A stretch of DNA of 64,000 bases, from the NCBI GenBank assembly GCA_010279815.1, contig QEOQ01000670.1, positions 2,716-66,715 of the forward strand, written 5' to 3'. The notes under the pieces are model-generated. The model was not told where the DNA came from, ran no database searches, and saw only the letters and a list, made by a program, of their open reading frames with translations. This DNA comes from Brachionus plicatilis (Eukaryota > Rotifera > Eurotatoria > Ploima > Brachionidae). Position numbers and translations under genes: made by a program. Each line of letters starts with the position of its first letter. Position 1 is the stretch's first letter. This document shows positions 57,515 to 64,000 of the stretch, in pieces.

Positions 57515-58578
57515 CAGTCAATCCTCGGTATAACTAACTACTTGGGCGGAAAATTCGGTATTCGTTATATTGAAATTCCCATATAAAATGATAGGAACAA
57601 AAAAAATTTTAAACCAAATTTTATTGATTAAAAAAACTAAAATAAAAATGCGAAAAAAACCAAAAAGTTAATTTTTTTGAAAAAAATCGGTAATAGATGG
57701 TTGTTTGGTAAAGCTACTTTCAATTATAAAATTTTCAATATTAAATAATAAATTAATTACATTAGAATTATCATCTTTTTTGGTTAAAAAAAATTTTTTC
57801 AGTTCATTTATTCTAGTGATTGCTTCTTTTGAGTTAATCACTTGTTTATCTGCATCTTATTGCTATTCAATTTCTGTATCACTGTCTTTACAAAGCCACC
57901 CGTTACTTGCCTTGAAGTCACGATGACCTAACATTGTTGCAAATTTCAATGCTTGTAATTGAATTTCGATACCACTAATTGTGATATTATTGTATTTTTG
58001 AGCTTGATCGAACCAATACAACACCGCTTGATCAACATCGTCGTAACTTGACAATTTTAAACGTTTTTTTTTTCTGGACCGGCCAAGTTCTTTTCGTAAT
58101 GTTCTAAAATTTTTGCTTTCGACGACAAAATAATAGAAATTGTAGAAGCGTTAATGTTGTGTTCTTTGGCCAGCTTTGAAGTGGTTATTTTTTGCTAAGT
58201 ATGTTTTTTTATAATTTCTATTTTGACTTCAAGAGAGATACATTTTCTCTTTTTGCAAACTTGCTTTTCATTCATTTTTATCAATTAGAATTTTTAGATA
58301 AACAATAATAAGTAATTGTCAAGTATTTATTTACTATTTTTTATTATCAAGGTGTTAATTAACGGATGTCATTTTTTTAAAATTCGTCATATAAAGGTTT
58401 TTTTTCTTACTCGTTTTTTTTTTATTAAGTTCGTTATATCGGGATTATGTTATAAAGAGGTTCGTTGTATCAAAGAAAATTAGCAATCTTTTTCCCTTAT
58501 AAAAATTGGTTCCTGGATTCTTATTTGTAATATAGAGGATTTTGTTATATGGGGCTTCGTTATACGGAGGATCGACTG
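57515..58578 (-). mobile_element. Internally deleted Tigger/pogo element
   Basis: 1064 bp flanked by TA dinucleotides (57513-57514, 58579-58580), with terminal inverted repeats CAGTCAATCCTCGGTATAAC (left) and CAGTCGATCCTCCGTATAAC (right, reverse complement). The minus strand encodes remnants of a pogo/Tigger transposase: the N-terminal helix-turn-helix and CENP-B-like DNA-binding region from the ATG at 58275 (LEVKIEIIKK, SKLAKEHNINASTISIIL, YDDVDQAVLYWFDQAQ, RDFKASNGWL). After stops this passes directly to the C-terminal tail of such proteins (KQPSITDFF near 57685). The DDE catalytic core between them is gone. There is an in-frame stop and a one-base loss in an A-run. Confidence 0.88.
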
Positions 58579-58734
58579 TAATAAAAAGATTTAAAAAATA
58601 ATTTATTCTAAAAAAATTTAAAAAAATAACTTTTTAATTTAAAACTTTCTCAGAATAAGATTTTTATAAATAAATACTATAAAAAAATGCTCTAATAGTT
58701 TAATTAGTTGTAGTAGTGTAACAAAACAGCAACT

Positions 58735-59028
58735 TAATTACGGCAAGTGGCTACCACACAGGGTGTCGTCACCCATCGCGTTATGCATCATTCTGCATGC
58801 AAATCGCGACTTGTAGCCTACCCCTTACTACTACTACTAGTGTAATTAACTGCGACTTGGAGATCCTCTAAGCGAACCCCTATCTTTAGCAGTCCTTTCA
58901 ATACGCTTTGCCATCCAACCATCAATCTTTGATTTGAAACTGTTAAGACAATTCGCATTTATTATTTCTTCTGGTAATTTGTTCCACTCATTCATCATTT
59001 CTATTAATAAAAAATTCAAATTACGGAA
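58735..59028 (-). mobile_element. LINE 3' end fragment
   Basis: Minus-strand open stretch 59028-58843 reads MMNEWNKLPEEIINANCLNS, then FKSKIDGWMAKRIERT, the standard end of non-LTR retrotransposon ORF2, with a stop at about 58843. A 3' UTR follows with a TAG-trinucleotide run (58827-58842) and a G+C-richer segment containing a small GGGTG-TCGT-CACCC hairpin. Strongly 5'-truncated. It differs from the fragment at 41931-42640. Confidence 0.7.
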
Positions 59029-59239
59029 TGAATTTTAATTCAAATTTTTCTCGGTTATATAATTAATATAATCATCTCTGAATATAAACTTTTTTTTTAT
59101 TTGCAAATCTTTAAATGCTAATAACTTAAGAAATTATTAATCTTTTTTCAATCTCTAAAAAGGTTTAGATTCGTTATTTCCTAAGCTTTAATTTTGTACC
59201 ATTTCCATCAAAATTGATGCTTTTGAAAAATTTTTTCTC

Positions 59240-59415
59240 GGCTAATTGTCATTTTTATCATTTTCATTATTGTTTTCCTCATTTGGATCCGATTCTTGAC
59301 CATTTTCAATACATAAAATGTCATCAATTTCTAATTATTCGCCTGTTGGATGCTGATCATCAATTGTAATCAACTCATCAGCAGTAAAAATTTCAGTCTT
59401 TGGTTTTGATTTAAG
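59240..59415 (-). pseudogene. Tigger/pogo transposase relic
   Basis: The minus strand reads KPKTEIFTADELITIDDQHP, a stop, then LEIDDILCIENGQESDPNEE and an acidic stretch. This is the pattern found after the catalytic domain in pogo/Tigger transposases. No terminal repeats were found; it is not part of the element at 57515-58578. Confidence 0.45.
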
Positions 59416-59537
59416 TAGACAATTTTTAAAAATGTATTTTTTAATTTTCTTTTTCTTTAATATGAATTTTTACATTTTATTAAATAATAGATTTATTTTT
59501 TAAATTTATTAAAAAAATTTTAAATTTTAAAAAAAAA

Positions 59538-62500
59538 TTAATTTTTAATTCGAAATTTTCTCAGACTAGGATTTTTGTGCAACATAAATAATAGCTGCCA
59601 TTTGTTTCTTGCTCTGGTGAACGACTCGGAGCCGATGATTCTGATTTTATTTTTTCTGGTTTTAAGCATTAATTTACAGAATGAGATGACAATTGCGTTT
59701 GTGTGCTTTGATTCCCAGTGTAAATATCCAATGTACGCCATGAAAGCAGTGTCCATTTTTTCCATATTTCTGCCCATAAAACTGTAGTCCAGTCTCGGCA
59801 GAAAAATAATGCTCAAAGCTAATGACTTGATCATCCGAGCGAAGCAGAGCGCTATGCCGGTGAAGCAATCATAAAAAAATTTAAAGTATAAAAAAATGCT
59901 GTACATCTTGAGGCTTTTAATGGTCAAAAAATTATTGTCGCTGCGGAAGCAAAATCTGGTTGCCATGGAAACCATCAGTCGATTCATTAGCCTGAATGAA
60001 ATTACCGAAAGCAAAAAAGGAAAAAAAATTATAACTAGAAAAAAGGCCATTTTTGTTCCGCCGAATTCGATCAAAGTTGCTACTTGAAAAAATACAAATG
60101 TTATTAGAAAAAATAAGATTATATATCCCCAACAAGTGTAGGTAACTGCCAGGCCCGAGTAACTAAAGCTGCGCGCTGCAATTTTTGTGCTGGAAAAAAT
60201 TTTTTTCCCACTTGCATATTCCTCTTTGTTTCCTCTATACAATTTTTTTAGATGAATTTTAAATTGTCTAATACTCAGTACCAATTGAACAGCGCAAATG
60301 AACGACGTCAAAAGAGAACTTAGTAGAATGGAACTTTTGTAAACAGATGGTAAATAGATCAAGTCTATGAATATAGAGCCGTAAAATATTAAAAAACAAT
60401 TGAAATAGTACAACACAGTAAAACAAACCGTGTAGGTGCACACAATCCGAGTTGAGAAGCAAAAATTTGAATCAAATATTAAGCTGAAATATTTTTTGAA
60501 AAAATTTTTTGGTTTTTTTGACTGTCTGAACAAGCTTTTGACATATCTGTCCTCGAAATTAAAACCATTTTTGCTACCAATCTGATTGTAAACTCTATAG
60601 ACCAAATCATAATCTCTGACCGAATTTGTCACATACTTTTGTTCATAATACCTGTCATAGTGTTTAGTGGAATTTTGAGCACTTTTTTTCTTAATAATCT
60701 TTGAATAGAGCATTTTACCAAGCGACGCGGTCAATTTTACCGCCACATAGGACAGACAAAAAAAATGCGGTAAACTCTTGATAATTGTGTACAGAACTCT
60801 GTTTGGCGAGAAAAGAAAATTGGCATCGAACGGCATCTGGCTGCTTTTGGCCATTGAGGGGTCACTTTTGAGTCCATTTTTTAAAATTTTACCACCAATG
60901 TTCACTTTCAAGTATTCCTGAGCATCGTACACAAAACCAACACCAAAAATTCGCCTAATTTCCTTCAAAATCTCCAAGTTAACATTCAGTCTTAGGCCCT
61001 CGCACAAACCAGTCAATGCAATGTTGTACAATAGATCGAACCAAATGTAAAAACAAGCCAATATCAAACAAATGAATGAGTTTTTGTTTAGGATGCCCAT
61101 CAACGGATAATATCTAAGTCCAATAATGACCACTTCAACAAGAATAAATGCTATTTTTTCCAATTTTTGCCAAACTAAAATCCACCTAAATTGCTTTGAA
61201 TCGACCAGTTTGTGAACAATTTTCTGTACATACTTATTCTGGTAAATACTCATCGATAATTGAAACAATGTTTGGTTTGATGAGTTGTTCAAAGTTCCAT
61301 TTAAAGAGTCCATGGCTTCGATTGTTTTAATTTTTGCATCCTTGTACTTTTTGACACTCTCGGCAACATTTAAGTTCACGTTCACTTGGTCCAGTCTTCC
61401 ATCCAAATTGCTGTGCGACAAATTGATCACATTGGACACTGTGATAAACTTGGGCTCAAAATTTGTCAAGTTGAGTCTTGGTCTTAGCTTTGGCTTGGCA
61501 TGGTGGATGACCAGAGGTGCCATAAAAAATGGTCGTGTTGTTTTTTTAGTTGTCTTGTAAATTCTGGTATTGCGTTGAACCAGATCGGGCTCGATTCCGA
61601 GGCCAATTTTTAAAAAATTTGCATTTGATTGATTGGGGTATTTGGTCGAGTTCCAGTCGGATATTGAGCTGAGAAATTCCAGAGTGCTGTTGTGCGACTC
61701 GGAATACGAAGTCTGGAACAGCGAGGACTCGATTATTTTAAAGATTTCGTTGGCTAGAATGCAATACAGCGCTGCTATTAGAAAGCGATTTTTTCGCTCA
61801 AAGGGACTCATTATTTTGGGCACAGATGGCCGTCTCAAGAACGACTTTCCAAGGCACTGGTGTCCGTCAAAAAAACTGAATACAATTATCAATGTAAGGC
61901 TAAATGGCAGCACAATTAGGTTGTTCATTTGATAGCTGAAGTAGGGTCCATTGCACAGCACAACTGTTTGTTTTACCATGTCAGATCCAGCGCTGAAGTA
62001 TGCCAAGTTGTCAGTCAAATTGGAACTATTTACAAACGATTGATCATTTTTGTTTAAAAATTTTTGATAGAATTTATTTGCTTTTGATTGAAAAAAACTA
62101 ATTGAAATTATACAAAACAAGAATAAGATAAATGCCAGAATAGAGACTAGATAATCAAATAATGAGTGTTTAATTTTTAAAAATTTAATGTTTAATTTTA
62201 AAAATTTTGATAATTTTTTAAATAAATTTTTCTTCGGACTACTAACTATATCTATATTTTCAAAGCCAATCGTGACAAATTTTTTCCTATTGTCTATAAG
62301 CTTGTGATGAAATTCGTGAAGTTGAGCGGGGAAAAGATTTGGATCGTTTGGGCTAGCTGTCATTTTGGAGTCCAAATAGTGTGATTTAGTGTTTGCTGAA
62401 GTGGACTGGTACAAACTAAACATTGGATGAACCATTTGAGGTGGAGGAGGTGGAGGCGCAGTTGGTCTTTCTAGCTTGAGCGAGTTGTTCCTTGGCAAGG

Positions 62501-62915
62501 TCTTGGTTCGATTCAAATCATAAATGTCTTTGAAGCCTTCGGGTAGTATCTGTTTAATTTCATTGAAAAATACTCTATCATTTAGTCTTGATGTGTTAAA
62601 AAAACAAAACGAGTCATTTGATGCTTCTTCATAGTGGTTTTGATTAAGTTTGTTTGATTTTGTCTTTCTGGGCTTTCTTGGCAAGGGCATGGTTGAGGTG
62701 ACTAATTTTTTCTGATCACATGACACAACCAAGTCAAATTTGGGCGCGCTTTGGTCAAAATTCAAAAATTTACAGCTCTCGTCCGAACGGGAGTAGTCGG
62801 TGTCAGTGGAGCAAATTTTTGCCAAGTCAAGTTTTTTGCGTGGTATTGGAGTGGGCGAAAAAGTGAGCCGATCAAAATAGTCCTCCAAAAGACTTTTTTC
62901 CATTCTATCATCCAT
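59538..62915 (-). CDS. STRA6-like: STRA6-like multipass membrane protein (retinol-binding-protein receptor family)
   Basis: Single coding exon of 1125 residues. STRA6-family proteins move retinol across the plasma membrane from carrier proteins. The N-terminal about 245 residues are hydrophilic, with a poly-Pro run (about residue 153). About ten hydrophobic segments follow (about 250-272, 328-350, 375-395, 588-605, 612-633, 705-725, 825-848, 870-890, 930-952 and 955-978). Between segments 3 and 4 is a 190-residue loop rich in N-glycosylation sequons. The C-terminal end is the part most like STRA6: LPRLDYSFMGRNMEKMDTAF, then AYIGYLHWESKHTNAIVISF and ARNKWQLLFMLHKNPSLRKF. It is longer than vertebrate STRA6 (about 670) because of the N-terminal extension and large loop. 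A stop codon lies directly before the ATG; an acceptor-like TTTTAG just upstream suggests a 5'-UTR intron. Identification rests mainly on the C-terminus. Confidence 0.72.
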   Translation of the reverse strand: MDDRMEKSLLEDYFDRLTFSPTPIPRKKLDLAKICSTDTDYSRSDESCKFLNFDQSAPKFDLVVSCDQKKLVTSTMPLPRKPRKTKSNKLNQNHYEEASNDSFCFFNTSRLNDRVFFNEIKQILPEGFKDIYDLNRTKTLPRNNSLKLERPTAPPPPPPQMVHPMFSLYQSTSANTKSHYLDSKMTASPNDPNLFPAQLHEFHHKLIDNRKKFVTIGFENIDIVSSPKKNLFKKLSKFLKLNIKFLKIKHSLFDYLVSILAFILFLFCIISISFFQSKANKFYQKFLNKNDQSFVNSSNLTDNLAYFSAGSDMVKQTVVLCNGPYFSYQMNNLIVLPFSLTLIIVFSFFDGHQCLGKSFLRRPSVPKIMSPFERKNRFLIAALYCILANEIFKIIESSLFQTSYSESHNSTLEFLSSISDWNSTKYPNQSNANFLKIGLGIEPDLVQRNTRIYKTTKKTTRPFFMAPLVIHHAKPKLRPRLNLTNFEPKFITVSNVINLSHSNLDGRLDQVNVNLNVAESVKKYKDAKIKTIEAMDSLNGTLNNSSNQTLFQLSMSIYQNKYVQKIVHKLVDSKQFRWILVWQKLEKIAFILVEVVIIGLRYYPLMGILNKNSFICLILACFYIWFDLLYNIALTGLCEGLRLNVNLEILKEIRRIFGVGFVYDAQEYLKVNIGGKILKNGLKSDPSMAKSSQMPFDANFLFSPNRVLYTIIKSLPHFFCLSYVAVKLTASLGKMLYSKIIKKKSAQNSTKHYDRYYEQKYVTNSVRDYDLVYRVYNQIGSKNGFNFEDRYVKSLFRQSKKPKNFFKKYFSLIFDSNFCFSTRIVCTYTVCFTVLYYFNCFLIFYGSIFIDLIYLPSVYKSSILLSSLLTSFICAVQLVLSIRQFKIHLKKLYRGNKEEYASGKKIFSSTKIAARSFSYSGLAVTYTCWGYIILFFLITFVFFQVATLIEFGGTKMAFFLVIIFFPFLLSVISFRLMNRLMVSMATRFCFRSDNNFLTIKSLKMYSIFLYFKFFYDCFTGIALCFARMIKSLALSIIFLPRLDYSFMGRNMEKMDTAFMAYIGYLHWESKHTNAIVISFCKLMLKTRKNKIRIIGSESFTRARNKWQLLFMLHKNPSLRKFRIKN

Positions 62916-64000
62916 TTAAAAACAATCTAAAATAATTTAAAAAAATTTATTTTTATACCATTCGGACTTGGTGTTTGAAGGACGTGAATTGTTTATTTAA
63001 AAAGTGTCTATCAAACGGAAGATAACTGAAGTTAAAGATAAGACTTGCAGACAACAAAAAAAAGAAAGAAGATATTTTGTTTATTTTTATTTCAAAAGAG
63101 AACAAGATAAAAAAAAATATTTATTCAAAATAAACATTTAAGAGTAGCTTAAAAATTTAAATTAATTAAATTCGACTGATACAATTGAAGACTAGACACT
63201 CTAGTTAGCGTTTAAATGTCCATAAAATTTAGCTGTTTCAGCTACAAATTAGACTTTTTTTTTACTATTCCTGAAACAGATTTTTTTTTCTCTAATCGTT
63301 TCGTAAATGTCCATATTATCTGGATGAATAGCAGAGTAGAAAATTTTCATTTAAATGTCGGTAACTATGCTGTAAATACAAGATAAAGTTTAGTTAAACT
63401 TTTAAATGTAAATTACAAACAACAAAAATAAATGTCTATTCGAAAAAATTTGTTTTTAATTAATTCCATGCCTAATTAGAGCAGTTATACAACCCTGAAT
63501 CGGCCCGAGTCTCTAAATAGCCATCGGATTCGAAAGTGCATCTAGAGACCCGGGCTTTTATGGCTCAACTAGGCTCGAAAAAAAAGCTAATTTATCTTCA
63601 GAGATCCGAAACAAATACTCAACTCAATTGTTCAATAACTCATCACTTGAACCTGAACTAAATTAATATTATTTACCAAATAGTTATTAAAACAAATGAT
63701 ACAAATTTAGATCAAGTCATGTTGGATATTTGTTTTTCTATGAAGAAAAAATTGCATTCGACTGGTGCTTTATTGTTCTAATCAGCCTATTGATATATTG
63801 TCTATAATAAAAACAAGTGTTTTTTATTTTAAAGCACTTTATAATATTCAAATTGCGCAATTTAGATAAGCCTGGTTCAAGGCTCTAATTGAAAAAATAC
63901 CCTCAACGATAGTTTAAATTCTTTAGGTAATAGTTTATCTTTAGCTGAGTAAGTTTGTTTTTTCTCAGTCCTTAGAAATACTTGGAACAATTTTTCAAGT
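62916..64000. other. 5' flank of the STRA6-like gene
   Basis: No gene seen. Contains an imperfect inverted repeat (63503-63517 GCCCGAGTCTCTAAA and 63541-63555 TCTAGAGACCCGGGC) in a G+C-richer patch, possibly a short repeat remnant or regulatory element. Confidence 0.4.

Noticed and set aside
59538..62915. First considered as a TMC (transmembrane channel-like) protein because of its size and many membrane segments
   Set aside because: The TMC signature motif is not present, while the C-terminal motifs resemble STRA6.

Overview
This is nuclear DNA of an invertebrate animal. It is extremely A+T-rich by eye. Genes have short introns (mostly 44-150 bp) with GTAAxT donors, the standard genetic code and AATAAA polyadenylation signals. 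The gene content is bilaterian: two netrin receptors of the UNC5 type, a Polycomb protein, TAB1, an SCaMC mitochondrial carrier, a DHHC palmitoyltransferase, a retinol-dehydrogenase-like SDR and a STRA6-like membrane protein. Composition, intron size and the mix of transposons would fit a monogonont rotifer such as Brachionus, but that is inference and no marker here proves it. Exon coordinates were worked out by hand from splice signals, reading phase and family similarity. For every gene assembled from several exons within the window, the summed exon length is a multiple of three.

Layout. 1-1191: 3' end of a TAB1-like gene (+), with a possible one-base frame problem at its first visible exon. 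2465-3175: a small Mutator-like element with a 9-bp target duplication. 4854-5894: an intronless, uncharacterised HETSH-containing protein (+). 7533-11547 and 21107-26037: two complete UNC5-like receptor genes in tandem on the minus strand, sharing domain order and intron positions, separated by 9.5 kb of repeat-bearing noncoding DNA. 26038-34384: a long noncoding stretch. 34385-38473: a compact gene cluster holding SCaMC (+), a secretory EGF/TM protein (-) and a DHHC enzyme (+) lying entirely inside an intron of the EGF/TM gene. 38474-48010: a transposon-rich zone with a hAT-type foldback element made of GGCCGGCC arrays, decayed LINEs, a second Mutator-like element inserted beside or in a LINE, an AAGTC-array repeat carrying a Polycomb-like coding fragment, and a 186-bp tandem repeat. 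48428-49338: a Polycomb/CBX gene (-). 49339-54147: noncoding. 54148-55492: an SDR/retinol dehydrogenase (+), converging on 55555-57094 (-), an uncharacterised gene with two homologous alternative last exons. 57515-58578: a Tigger/pogo element lacking its catalytic core. 58735-59415: LINE and Tigger relics. 59538-62915: a single-exon STRA6-like gene (-). 62916-64000: noncoding.

The genes do not form an operon. Themes are membrane signalling and receptors (UNC5 x2, EGF/TM protein, STRA6-like, DHHC) and possibly retinoid handling (STRA6-like next to an RDH-like SDR). The most unusual material is a set of non-autonomous transposons built from inverted arrays of short family-specific motifs. Two of them keep homologous C-terminal transposase remnants (SWIM zinc finger plus basic tail).
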